Assembly: GCA_947258805.1 (NCBI GenBank)
Contig: CAMYJV010000084.1
Location: 1-13,638, forward strand
From: an uncultured Gammaproteobacteria bacterium
GTDB lineage: Bacteria; Pseudomonadota; Gammaproteobacteria; GCA-2729495
Reading direction: 5' to 3'
Length of the DNA: 13,638 nt
Part shown: piece by piece, positions 1 to 10,336 of the stretch
Numbering within the stretch: the stretch's first letter is position 1
Layout: the number at the start of each line of letters is the position of its first letter
Notes under the pieces: model-generated
Seen by the model: the letters and a program-made list of their open reading frames with translations, nothing else
Databases searched by the model: none
What the model was told of the DNA's origin: nothing
Translations under genes and position numbers: made by a program

Positions 1-1473
1 CGTCATGAAATCCACCGTTTCCACTGCCCGCAGCGCCACCACGTAGTCGTAACGCCGCGCGTCACCCATGACACCCACCGAGCGCACCGGCAGGAATACC
101 GCGAAGGCCTGGCTGGTCTGGTCATACAGGTCGGCCATGCGCAGCTCGTCGATGAAAATCGCATCGGCGCGGCGCAACAGGTCGGCGTAGCCCTTGCGCA
201 CCTCGCCGAGAATTCGCACGCCGAGCCCGGGCCCCGGGAACGGATGCCGGTAGACCATTTCCCGGGGCAGGCCGAGTTCCAGGCCGATGCGCCGCACTTC
301 ATCCTTGAACAGATCCCGCAGTGGCTCGATGAGCTTCAGGTTCATCTCTTCGGGCAGGCCGCCGACATTGTGGTGTGACTTGATCACGTGAGCCTTGCCG
401 CTGGCAGCACCCGCCGACTCGATCACGTCGGGATAAATCGTGCCCTGGGCCAGCCAGCGAATGTCTTCCAGCTTGGCCGCTTCTTCGTCGAAGACTTCGA
501 CGAACAGCCGGCCGATGATCATGCGCTTCTCTTCCGGGTCTGCCACGCCGGCCAGGGCCGACAGGAAGCGTTCCTCAGCATTCACGCGTATCACGCGCAC
601 GCCCAGGTGCTCGGCAAACACCCGCATGACCTGGTCACCTTCGTCCAGTCGCAGCAGCCCGTGGTCGACGAACACGCACATTAGCTGGTCGCCCAGGGCC
701 TCGTGCAACAGTGCGGCCACTACCGAGGAGTCGACGCCACCGGACAGGCCCAGCAACACTTTGTCGCGGCCCACCTGCTCGCGGACCTGGACAATGTCGC
801 GGGCCACGATATTCCCGGGGTTCCAGTTTGCCTGGCACGCGCAGATGTCCAGCACGAAACGCTCGATAATGTGCTGGCCCTGGTCGGTGTGGGTGACCTC
901 GGGATGAAACTGCAAACCGTAGAAGCGCCGCGCCGGGTCCGCCATGCCGGCCAGCGGCGCGTTGTCGGTGCTGGCGATGGGGACAAAACCCGGGGGCAGT
1001 TCATCCACGCGGTCGCCGTGGCTCATCCACACGTGCAGCACTGGCGAGCCGTCGCCCGCATGCGTGTCGACCAGCCCGTCGAGCAATTCGTTATCCGGAG
1101 ACGGGCGCACCATCGCATAACCGAACTCTCGGTGCTCAGACGACGCGACGCGACCGCCCAGCTGAGCTGCCATGGTCTGCATGCCGTAGCAGATGCCGAG
1201 AACCGGTACACCGAGCTCGAAGACCACAGAGGGTGCCCGCGGCGGTTCGTCGACAATCACACTTTCCGGGCCGCCGGACAGCACGATGCCCAACGGCTGC
1301 AGGTCGCGAATGCGCTGTTCGTCCGTATCCCAGGGCAGGATTTCGCTGTATACCCCGGCCTCGCGCACGCGCCGCGCAATGAGCTGCGTGTACTGCGAAC
1401 CAAAATCCAGGATCAGGATGCGGTGAGCAGCCAGTGCATCAGTGGCGACGGTCTCTGCGGGCCGGGCACTCAT
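1..1473 (-). CDS. guaA: GMP synthase (glutamine-hydrolysing), 3' end truncated by window
   Basis: Converts XMP to GMP using ATP and ammonia released from glutamine; last step of guanine nucleotide synthesis, cytoplasmic dimer. The 491 visible codons read without a stop. The N-terminal half is a class I glutamine amidotransferase with the catalytic cysteine in GICYGMQ (Cys95) and the His/Glu pair in HPEVTHTD (His190, Glu192). The ATP-pyrophosphatase half begins with the P-loop SGGVDSS (residues 244-250), followed by the conserved [13 protein letters not shown] stretch near residue 360. The last visible residues, AVETVDFMT, match a point about 43 residues before the end of the 525-residue E. 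coli protein, so only the C-terminal tail is missing. The ATG at 1473 lies 5 nt after the guaB stop, with GAGG about 9 nt upstream. The roughly nine extra N-terminal residues relative to E. coli are not unusual. Co-transcription with guaB is inferred. Confidence 0.98.
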   Translation of the reverse strand, partial: MSARPAETVATDALAAHRILILDFGSQYTQLIARRVREAGVYSEILPWDTDEQRIRDLQPLGIVLSGGPESVIVDEPPRAPSVVFELGVPVLGICYGMQTMAAQLGGRVASSEHREFGYAMVRPSPDNELLDGLVDTHAGDGSPVLHVWMSHGDRVDELPPGFVPIASTDNAPLAGMADPARRFYGLQFHPEVTHTDQGQHIIERFVLDICACQANWNPGNIVARDIVQVREQVGRDKVLLGLSGGVDSSVVAALLHEALGDQLMCVFVDHGLLRLDEGDQVMRVFAEHLGVRVIRVNAEERFLSALAGVADPEEKRMIIGRLFVEVFDEEAAKLEDIRWLAQGTIYPDVIESAGAASGKAHVIKSHHNVGGLPEEMNLKLIEPLRDLFKDEVRRIGLELGLPREMVYRHPFPGPGLGVRILGEVRKGYADLLRRADAIFIDELRMADLYDQTSQAFAVFLPVRSVGVMGDARRYDYVVALRAVETVDFMT

Positions 1474-1478
1474 CAGGC

Positions 1479-4379
<2,901 letters not shown>

Positions 4380-4426
4380 TCCGCGGACAAGAGGAGACAA
4401 AAGATCCGTGCCGCGAGTCCGCGGAC
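4380..4426. repeat. Repeated palindrome TCCGCGGAC, possible stem-loop after xseA
   Basis: TCCGCGGAC occurs at 4380-4388 and again at 4418-4426, inside the perfect 10-bp palindrome GTCCGCGGAC (4417-4426). Because the core is self-complementary, the two copies can also pair with each other as a 9-bp stem with a loop of about 28 nt. It begins one base after the xseA stop, so it could stabilise or end the xseA message. There is no T-run, so a terminator role is only a guess. Confidence 0.35.
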
Positions 4427-4501
4427 GGGAAAGACCCCCGGCCCGCCCGCTCAGGTTGCTGGGCAGCTCCAGGACACTGGTTTCAGGTATGCAGCGGGAA
4501 A

Positions 4502-4523
4502 TCGCGGCTGAAGCCGCTCCTGC
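4502..4523 (-). repeat. REP-like palindromic element (single copy)
   Basis: On the minus strand the element reads GCAGGAGCGGCTTCAGCCGC followed by GA. The core stem GCGGCT/AGCCGC is 6 bp with a 2-nt loop. It closely resembles, from memory, the abundant extragenic repeats of Xanthomonadales and Pseudomonas that begin with a GTAG or GTGG tetranucleotide and are mobilised by RAYT transposases. Here the tetranucleotide is GCAG, one base off. It sits where such repeats usually sit, between convergent genes. No partner copy or transposase gene is in this window. Confidence 0.65.
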
Positions 4524-4543
4524 ATCGGCGCCTTCGATTTCTC

Positions 4544-5674
4544 TTACAGCGCCGAACAGATATTACTGATTGCCTGCCAGTCGCCGTTGAAGAAGCTGCA
4601 GAGCACCGGCCGGAACGCATCCATGTCAGCCAGGAAAGAATCGTGGCCCTTCAGCGACGCTATCTCTACCAGGTTCACTCGCCGCCCCGCTACCTCAAAG
4701 GCCTTGGCCAGCTCACGCTGCTGCTCGAGGGGAAACAGAAAATCCGTGTCGACGCCGATCACGAGCACGCGCTCGGCCTGGGCCGGCTTGAGTGCGGCAG
4801 CCACGGAGCCGCCGTGGTCGGCAAGGTCAAAAAGATCCGATGCGCGAGACAGGTATAAATAGCAGTTGGCATCAAACTGGCCGGTAAATTTCTGTGCATG
4901 ATGCTCGAGGTAGGATTCCACAGAGAAATCCGGGCCGAACATGTCGCCGGCTTCGTGTTCCTGCGCGGTGCGCTCGCGCCCGAATCGCTGTTTCCATTCC
5001 TGCGCCGAGCGATAGGTGATCATGCCGAGCTTGCGGGCCAGGCGCATGCCGGTCAGCGGCGGCGCGTCCGGCGCGTACTGGCCGTCCTGCCAGGCCGGAT
5101 CTTTGCGAATCATTTCTCGTTGCAATGAACGCAACGCGGTGGCGAAGGGTAAGGAGCGTGCTCCGCAGGAAATCAGCACAAGGCTGCGCGCCACGTCCGG
5201 GTACATCGCCGTGAAGGCCAGGCTCGTCATCCCGCCCATCGACGGACCTACCAGGCTGTACAGGGACGTGATGCCCAGGTGATCCAGCAGTGCCTTGCCA
5301 GCGGCGGCGATGTCTTCCAGGGTCAGTACCGGGAAATCGAGCCGGTACGGCTCGCCCGTTGCCGGGTTGACCGACGCCGGGCCGGTGGAGCCGAAGCAAC
5401 TTCCCAGGGAATTCGCGCAGATGACGAAGTAGCGGCGGGTGTCCAGCGGTCGAGACGGGCCGATCATTTCTTCCCACCAGCCCGGCGCAGGATCCAGACG
5501 CGAAGATGATGCGTGGGCCGACGGTGACATGCCGGTGAAAACGAGCACCGCATTGTCGCGGTTGGCGTTTAGTTCGCCCCAGGTCTCGTAGGCAATCGTC
5601 GGCGCTTCGAGAATGCCGCCGTGGCGCATCTCAAACGGGCCGGACAAGGTCAACAGTTGCCGTGCTTCGCTCAT
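4544..5674 (-). CDS. metX: MetX-family O-acyltransferase (homoserine or serine O-acyltransferase; serine O-succinyltransferase likely)
   Basis: An alpha/beta-hydrolase-fold acyltransferase that activates homoserine for methionine synthesis or, in one subfamily, serine for cysteine synthesis. Length is 376 residues. The catalytic triad is visible: nucleophile Ser145 in GPSMGGM, Asp311 in DTDFLFP, His344 in KGHDSF. NSLGSCFGSTGPASVNP (88-104) is a family hallmark. Segments such as GMSPSAHA (48-55), PGWWEEMIGP (64-73), ALRSLQRE and MRLARKLGMITYRSAQEW resemble, from memory, Xanthomonas proteins assigned as serine O-succinyltransferases, so the metX symbol names the family, not a proven substrate. 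The ATG at 5674 is preferred over an in-frame TTG at 5704; neither has a clear ribosome binding site. It follows der by 93 bp and may have its own promoter. Confidence 0.88.
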   Translation of the reverse strand: MSEARQLLTLSGPFEMRHGGILEAPTIAYETWGELNANRDNAVLVFTGMSPSAHASSSRLDPAPGWWEEMIGPSRPLDTRRYFVICANSLGSCFGSTGPASVNPATGEPYRLDFPVLTLEDIAAAGKALLDHLGITSLYSLVGPSMGGMTSLAFTAMYPDVARSLVLISCGARSLPFATALRSLQREMIRKDPAWQDGQYAPDAPPLTGMRLARKLGMITYRSAQEWKQRFGRERTAQEHEAGDMFGPDFSVESYLEHHAQKFTGQFDANCYLYLSRASDLFDLADHGGSVAAALKPAQAERVLVIGVDTDFLFPLEQQRELAKAFEVAGRRVNLVEIASLKGHDSFLADMDAFRPVLCSFFNGDWQAISNICSAL

Positions 5675-5726
5675 GGTTACAGCTGCGATGATGACAGTTG
5701 CCAATTATCGCCCGACCAGGGGCCTC

Positions 5727-5760
5727 GGGGCGACGAAATTGTTATACCCATATTCGCCCC
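5727..5760. repeat. 7-bp inverted repeat flanking the candidate metX -10 element
   Basis: GGGGCGA at 5727-5733 and its exact reverse complement TCGCCCC at 5754-5760 are separated by 20 bp. The interval between the arms contains the candidate -10 of the metX promoter, so the pair could be a repressor site. It does not match operators I know for MetJ or MetR. In GC-rich DNA a 7-bp inverted repeat can arise by chance. Confidence 0.3.
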
Positions 5761-5771
5761 CGCGCTGTCAG
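5741..5771 (-). promoter_or_regulatory. Candidate sigma70 promoter for the metX-family gene
   Basis: On the minus strand, CTGACA (5766-5771, 5/6 match to -35) and TATAAC (5741-5746, 5/6 match to -10) are 19 bp apart, or 18 bp if the -35 is read as TGACAG. The spacing is longer than ideal. The -35 overlaps the stop codon of der, and the leader to the ATG at 5674 would be about 60 nt. Confidence 0.4.
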
Positions 5772-7153
5772 CGCCGGCGCTGCCGGCGCACCCGCTCGCG
5801 GCGCCTTTCCTGGCGGGGCGTGAGGCGATTACGCCGCCCTGCAAAAGGATTCTCGGAGGTTCGCAATTCCAGCCGTAGCGGCGTGCCGCGCAGCTTGAAG
5901 GCCTTGCGGAAACAGTTCACCAGGTAGCGCCGGTAAGCGTCGGGCAAACGCTGCGTCTGGTTGCCGTGGACCACGACCACGGGCGGCCGTTTGCCGCCCT
6001 GGTGGGCGTAGCTGAGCTTGACGCGTGAACGTCGCACGATGGGCGGCGGATGCGCCTGCACCGCCGCCCGCAAGACGTCGTTGAGTCGCGGCGTTGGCAA
6101 GTCGCGCACGGCGGAGTGGGCGGCCCTCGCCGCACCCCGCAGCAGATCGTGGATGTGGCTGCCGTGCTTCGCGCTGATGAAATGCTGCTCGACGAAATCG
6201 AGGAAGGGCAGCCGCCGGTCGAGCTCACGGCGAATCTCGGCGCGCCTGGATTCCGGCAACCCGTCCCACTTGTTCACGCCCAGCACCAGGGCACGCCCGC
6301 GCTCGAGAATGAGCCCGATCAACGATACATCCTGTTCAGTGATGCCTTCGCGGGCGTCGAGCAACACGATGACTGCATCCGACTCTTCCACCGCCTGCAG
6401 CGACTTGACCACACTGAACTTTTCAATGGTGCCGGTCACCTTCGCCTTGCGGCGGATACCGGCGGTGTCCACCAGCACATAATCGTGATTGTCGACCTGA
6501 AACGGGATAGCGATACTGTCACGTGTGGTGCCAGCCTTGTCCTGGGTAACCAGGCGGTCTTCACCGAGATAGCGGTTGATCAGCGTCGACTTGCCGACGT
6601 TCGGGCGGCCCACCACCGCGATCCGCATGCCGTCGTAGGCCGGCGCCGCGGCCGCCTCCCCAGCGGGAAACAACTCTGTCACGCGCTCGACGAGAGCTGC
6701 GATTCGCTGACCCGATACGGCTGCGATAGCTACCGGATCTCCAAGACCGAGCGCGTGGAAGTCCGCTGAGGCCACGTCGGCCACCTGCCCCTCGGTCTTG
6801 TTCACCGCCACGACTACCGGCTTGCCGGCGCGTCGCAGCTGCCTGGCAATAGCGTCGTCCCCAGCGGTGAGCCCGGCCGGCCCTTCAACAATCAGCACCA
6901 CGACATCGGCTTCGGCCACGGCGAGGTCCACCTGGCGTGCCATGCTGACATCGAGCTCGTCGCGTTCGCCCGTCAGGCCGCCCGTGTCGATAACCAGCGC
7001 ACCACTGTCGTCCAGCTTCGCATAGCCGTACAGCCGGTCACGCGTAAGCCCCGGGTAGTCGGCGACGAGGGCATCGCGCGTCCCGGTCAGCTGATTGAAA
7101 AGGGTGGACTTCCCGACGTTCGGGCGACCCACCAGCGCGACCACGGGCAGCAT
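5768..7153 (-). CDS. der: Ribosome-associated GTPase Der (EngA)
   Basis: Essential tandem-domain GTPase needed for maturation of the 50S ribosomal subunit; cytoplasmic. Length is 461 residues. GTPase domain 1: P-loop GRPNVGKST (9-17), DTGGL (56-60), and NKTE (118-121) where the usual guanine-recognition motif is NKxD. GTPase domain 2: GRPNVGKST (182-190), DTAGI (229-233), NKWD (294-297), SAKH (327-330). The C-terminal KH-like domain runs to about residue 440, followed by a very Arg-rich tail suited to rRNA contact. The ATG at 7153 has AGGAG 8 nt upstream, placed across the bamB stop codon, with the two genes 11 nt apart. bamB followed by der is the standard gammaproteobacterial order. It is the last gene of the long minus-strand cluster. 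Confidence 0.97.
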   Translation of the reverse strand: MLPVVALVGRPNVGKSTLFNQLTGTRDALVADYPGLTRDRLYGYAKLDDSGALVIDTGGLTGERDELDVSMARQVDLAVAEADVVVLIVEGPAGLTAGDDAIARQLRRAGKPVVVAVNKTEGQVADVASADFHALGLGDPVAIAAVSGQRIAALVERVTELFPAGEAAAAPAYDGMRIAVVGRPNVGKSTLINRYLGEDRLVTQDKAGTTRDSIAIPFQVDNHDYVLVDTAGIRRKAKVTGTIEKFSVVKSLQAVEESDAVIVLLDAREGITEQDVSLIGLILERGRALVLGVNKWDGLPESRRAEIRRELDRRLPFLDFVEQHFISAKHGSHIHDLLRGAARAAHSAVRDLPTPRLNDVLRAAVQAHPPPIVRRSRVKLSYAHQGGKRPPVVVVHGNQTQRLPDAYRRYLVNCFRKAFKLRGTPLRLELRTSENPFAGRRNRLTPRQERRRERVRRQRRR

Positions 7154-7164
7154 GGCCAGGACTC

Positions 7165-8331
7165 CTACTTGCTTGCGGACTCCCGGAAAGCGTACAGCTT
7201 GCCGCCGTCGTTCAACACCAGGAGCAGATCGTTCACGACCACCGGTGCAGAGACGATACCGTGGGACCCGGCGCGGGTCCTGGCCCGCAAATCGCCCGTG
7301 GCGGCGTCGAACCAGTGCAGGTAGCCCTCGAAATCTCCCACGACCACCGAGCTGCCGAAGGCAGCCGGTCCGGTCAGGCCACGATTGAGCAGCGAGCCAT
7401 CACGCCACTGTTCCTGTCCGGTCGACCGCGCCAGCCCGTGAAGCTCGCCAACAGCGTCCGCCACATAGAGCCGTGTGAGATCGACGGCCGGTGAATCGTA
7501 GCTAGAAACTTCGCGGGCCCAGACCACTTGCCCGGACTCCAGCTCGATGGCCGCCACCGTACCCTGGTAGCCCGTGACATAGGCGGTCTGGCCGGCGATG
7601 CGCAGGGTGGCGTTCAGGTCGTCCAGCCGTTCTACCTCGGTGCGTCCGGTGGGCGGATTGATCAGCGCCTCCCAGAGCACTGACCCGTCGGCAAGCGCGT
7701 AGGCAGCAACCTTGCCGTTGTCGAAGCCGCATATCACGGTGTCACCGGCGATGACCGGCGAGCCGGTTCCGCGCACGGACAGGCGCGGCACTGACTGTTG
7801 CACAAACCAGATCTCGTTGCCCGTGAGCGCGTCCAGGGCGATGAGTTTTCCGTCGACGGTTCTGACCATCACCAGGTCGCGCGCCCGGGCGATGGCCGGC
7901 GCGGCCAATACCTCGCTAGACACCGAGACCTGCCAGCGCTCGCCGCCGTCGTCGGCATCCAGCGCAATCACCTCACCATTGCTGGTGCCGGCTACAACGA
8001 GGTCGCCGCTCACGGCCGGACCGGCGGACAGGGCCAGTTTTGTCTTCCTGGTCCACAGGCGTTTACCCCGCTCTGCTTCAAAGGCCGACACCCGGCCATC
8101 GTGACCCGCGGCGAATACCCGCCCCCCGTCACTGGCCGGCACCAGGGCCAGGCGGAGGTACTCGGTTTTCTTGCCAACGCCCGCGCTCCAGGCTTTCCTG
8201 ACTTTCAGCGTTGCTTTGAATTTCACCAATTCCGCGGGCGGATTGGCTTCTTCATCGCCGCCAAACAGGCCGCAACTTGACAGCGCGACCGTAGCCAGCA
8301 ACAGGCTGCACAAACGAAATGGGGCGCGCAT
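7165..8331 (-). CDS. bamB: Outer membrane protein assembly factor BamB (lipoprotein)
   Basis: Lipoprotein of the BAM complex that helps BamA fold beta-barrel proteins into the outer membrane. Length is 388 residues (E. coli 392). A lipoprotein signal peptide ends in the lipobox LSSC with Cys20; the next residues are Gly-Leu, with no Asp+2 inner-membrane retention signal. Eight propeller-blade motifs of the form G-x-V/L-x-A-x-(5-8)-G-x-x-x-W can be followed, for example GEVIALDADDGGERW (119-133) and GKLIALDALTGNEIW (161-175). Arg187 in SVRG and Asp237-Asp238 in RLDDLN correspond to the region that contacts BamA in E. coli. The ATG at 8331 lies 18 nt after the yfgM stop; no strong ribosome binding site is visible, so translation may depend on the upstream gene. 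Confidence 0.96.
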   Translation of the reverse strand: MRAPFRLCSLLLATVALSSCGLFGGDEEANPPAELVKFKATLKVRKAWSAGVGKKTEYLRLALVPASDGGRVFAAGHDGRVSAFEAERGKRLWTRKTKLALSAGPAVSGDLVVAGTSNGEVIALDADDGGERWQVSVSSEVLAAPAIARARDLVMVRTVDGKLIALDALTGNEIWFVQQSVPRLSVRGTGSPVIAGDTVICGFDNGKVAAYALADGSVLWEALINPPTGRTEVERLDDLNATLRIAGQTAYVTGYQGTVAAIELESGQVVWAREVSSYDSPAVDLTRLYVADAVGELHGLARSTGQEQWRDGSLLNRGLTGPAAFGSSVVVGDFEGYLHWFDAATGDLRARTRAGSHGIVSAPVVVNDLLLVLNDGGKLYAFRESASK

Positions 8332-8349
8332 GATTAACCGGGTCCGATT

Positions 8350-9030
8350 CTATTCGGCGGTGGTCGCGTCGCCCGCCTCGACCGGCGCCGTCGCCGGTGG
8401 TGCGCCGAGGCTGTCGAGCTTGACCTGCACCAGAGCGCGGTTCAGGGTTTCCGACTGCACCCGGCTGAGCGCTGCCTCATACTCACGTCGCGCGTTGTCA
8501 GTCTCACCTTTCGCGTAGTAGGCGTCGCCGCGGACTTCGTGGTAACGCCCGGCGAAGGCAGAATTCTCGTCAATGCGTTCCAGGACCGCGATGGCCTCGT
8601 CGTATTTCTGCTGCTGAACCCGCACGCGCGCCAGTCGCAAGCTCGCGATGCGCCGCATGCCTTCGTCATCGGTGTCGGCAACCAGGCGCTGCAGGTAGCC
8701 CGCCGCTTCTTCCGCTTCATTACGGTCCATATGCAGCTTGGCCATTGCCAGGCGACCCTGGTCAACGTAGGGCGATCCCGAGAACTCTGCAACGAGCTGC
8801 GATTCCAATTCCGCCGCGCGCACGGGCCGCGAGTCAAGCACGGCGGCCACCAGCTCGTCGTAGACCTGGGACGCCAGGCCAGCGCGGCTCGCCTGGTAGT
8901 CGCGCCACTCGTTTACACCAAACAAGCCGCCCAGGCCGAGCACGAGACCAGCCAGAATGACCCAGCCATTCTCGCGCAGCCAGTTGCGAACCACATCGGC
9001 CTGTTGTTGATCTGTCAGCAGTTCATCCAC
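8350..9030 (-). CDS. yfgM: YfgM-family membrane-anchored TPR protein (ancillary SecYEG translocon subunit)
   Basis: In E. coli YfgM is an inner-membrane protein with a periplasmic TPR domain that works with PpiD at the SecYEG exit to hand over secreted proteins. Length is 226 residues (E. coli 206). After a short cytoplasmic stretch comes one membrane segment (about 22-40, WVILAGLVLGLGGLFGV), then a helical TPR-like region (about 50-205) containing LRLARVRVQQQ (131-141) as in E. coli, and a short Pro/Ala/Thr tail. I chose the GTG at 9030: it has GGAAGGA just upstream and gives a family-like N terminus. A longer frame to 9081 would run into the hisS coding region. The gene starts 25 nt after the hisS stop, and the hisS-yfgM-bamB-der order is conserved. 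Confidence 0.9.
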   Translation of the reverse strand: MDELLTDQQQADVVRNWLRENGWVILAGLVLGLGGLFGVNEWRDYQASRAGLASQVYDELVAAVLDSRPVRAAELESQLVAEFSGSPYVDQGRLAMAKLHMDRNEAEEAAGYLQRLVADTDDEGMRRIASLRLARVRVQQQKYDEAIAVLERIDENSAFAGRYHEVRGDAYYAKGETDNARREYEAALSRVQSETLNRALVQVKLDSLGAPPATAPVEAGDATTAE

Positions 9031-9033
9031 GAT

Positions 9034-9040
9034 TCCTTCC
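9034..9040 (-). promoter_or_regulatory. Ribosome binding site deciding the GTG start of yfgM
   Basis: GGAAGGA on the minus strand ends 3 nt before the GTG at 9030. No comparable site precedes the earlier in-frame codons, so the GTG start is preferred. Confidence 0.6.
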
Positions 9041-9055
9041 GTCCATCCTTCTTGC

Positions 9056-10336
9056 TTAGTTCTGCCCGGCGAGCAGCCCATCGAGGGCTGCGGTCAATTC
9101 CTTCCACGGAACGGCGCGCTGCTCGCCGGATTCGCGCAACGGCTTCAGGCCAATGGTGCCATCCGCAAGTTCCGCTTCGCCAAGGACCAGCGCGAACCGC
9201 GCGCCACTCTTGTCAGCGCGTTTCAGCTGAACCTTGAAACTGCCGCCGCCCAGGTTGATCTCGACCTTGAATTGCGGCCGCTCTTGCCTCAGCTGCTCTG
9301 CCAGCCGGAAGGCGGGAGCGAGGGTACCCTGTCCGGCGGCCACGAGATAGAGGTCCGGCGCCTGCAGGACGTCGGCGCCCCCACACACACGGTATAACTC
9401 CAGCAGCCGCTCCAGGCCGAGAGCCCAGCCGATGGCCGGTGTTGGCCGCCCGCCCAGCTGCTCCACCAGCCCGTCGTAACGTCCTCCGGCGCAGACGGTG
9501 CCCTGGGCGCCGAGGCGATCAGTGACCCACTCGAAGACGGTGCGACAGTAGTAGTCAAGCCCGCGCACCAGCCGCGGATTCAGCCGGTAGCCGACGCCCG
9601 CATCATCCAGGATCGCCCGCAACTGGGCGAAATGCTCGGCAGATTCTGCATCGAGGAACTCCGTCAGCACCGGGGCGCCCGCAACCACGGTTCGCATATC
9701 CGGATTCTTGCTGTCCAGAATTCGCATCGGGTTGCGGTGCAGGCGCTTGCGGCTGTCGTCATCCAGTGTCGACTCGTGCGCCGTGAAGTATTCCACCAGC
9801 ACGTCGCGATAGCGTTGCCGGGACTCGGCGGTTCCCAGGGAATTCAATTCCAGGGTCACTGCATCGATGCCCAGCTGCCGCCAAAGGCGGGCCGTCATCA
9901 GGATCATTTCGGCGTCCACATCGGGCCCGTCGAAGCCGAGAGCCTCTACGTCGAACTGATGAAACTGCCGATAGCGGCCCTTCTGCGGCCTTTCATAGCG
10001 AAACATCGGCCCGGTAAACCAGACTTTCTGACGCTGGTTGTGCAACAGGCCGTTACTGATGCCCGCACGGACGATCCCGGCGGTCGCTTCCGGACGCAGA
10101 GTGAGGCTCGCCCCGTTGCGGTCCTCGAAGGTGTACATTTCTTTTTCGACGATGTCGGTGACTTCGCCGATGGACCGCTTGAACAGCTCCGTCCGTTCGA
10201 CCACCGGGATTCGCAGTTCACGATAACCGTAGGCCTGGGCAATTTCACGCAGAGCGGCTTCCAGCAACTGCCAGGTGCCGCTGTCGACAGGCAGCACGTC
10301 GGCCATACCGCGTATCGGCTGAAACGGCTCGCTCAC
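9056..10336 (-). CDS. hisS: Histidine--tRNA ligase
   Basis: Class II aminoacyl-tRNA synthetase that charges tRNA-His; cytoplasmic homodimer. Length is 426 residues (E. coli 424). Visible elements are the N-terminal [17 protein letters not shown] (81-87; E. coli has Gly in place of the first Ala), motif 2 in [16 protein letters not shown] (113-128), the HisRS-specific [15 protein letters not shown] (256-270), [17 protein letters not shown] (280-296), and motif 3 in [11 protein letters not shown] (301-311). The C-terminal anticodon-binding domain includes [20 protein letters not shown]. The start is GTG at 10336, overlapping the rodZ stop as GTGA, with AAGG 6 nt upstream; the resulting N terminus matches the family. 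ispG, which usually lies just upstream, is missing. Confidence 0.97.
   Translation of the reverse strand: MSEPFQPIRGMADVLPVDSGTWQLLEAALREIAQAYGYRELRIPVVERTELFKRSIGEVTDIVEKEMYTFEDRNGASLTLRPEATAGIVRAGISNGLLHNQRQKVWFTGPMFRYERPQKGRYRQFHQFDVEALGFDGPDVDAEMILMTARLWRQLGIDAVTLELNSLGTAESRQRYRDVLVEYFTAHESTLDDDSRKRLHRNPMRILDSKNPDMRTVVAGAPVLTEFLDAESAEHFAQLRAILDDAGVGYRLNPRLVRGLDYYCRTVFEWVTDRLGAQGTVCAGGRYDGLVEQLGGRPTPAIGWALGLERLLELYRVCGGADVLQAPDLYLVAAGQGTLAPAFRLAEQLRQERPQFKVEINLGGGSFKVQLKRADKSGARFALVLGEAELADGTIGLKPLRESGEQRAVPWKELTAALDGLLAGQN

Larger units (their letters stand above)
4380..4543. other. Convergent intergenic spacer between xseA and the MetX-family gene
   Basis: These 164 bp lie between two converging stop codons. 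I find no ORF with coding character, no RNA gene, and no intrinsic terminator with a clear T-tract for either gene. The spacer holds a repeated palindromic motif at its left end and a REP-like hairpin near its right end. Either structure could act as a transcription barrier, but this is inference. Confidence 0.6.

Noticed and set aside
4380..4543. Bidirectional intrinsic terminator between xseA and metX
   Set aside because: Hairpins are present, but none is followed by a convincing T-run on either strand.
5675..5767. SAM-responsive riboswitch before the metX-family gene
   Set aside because: The possible leader is only about 60 nt and I recognise no SAM riboswitch consensus elements in it.
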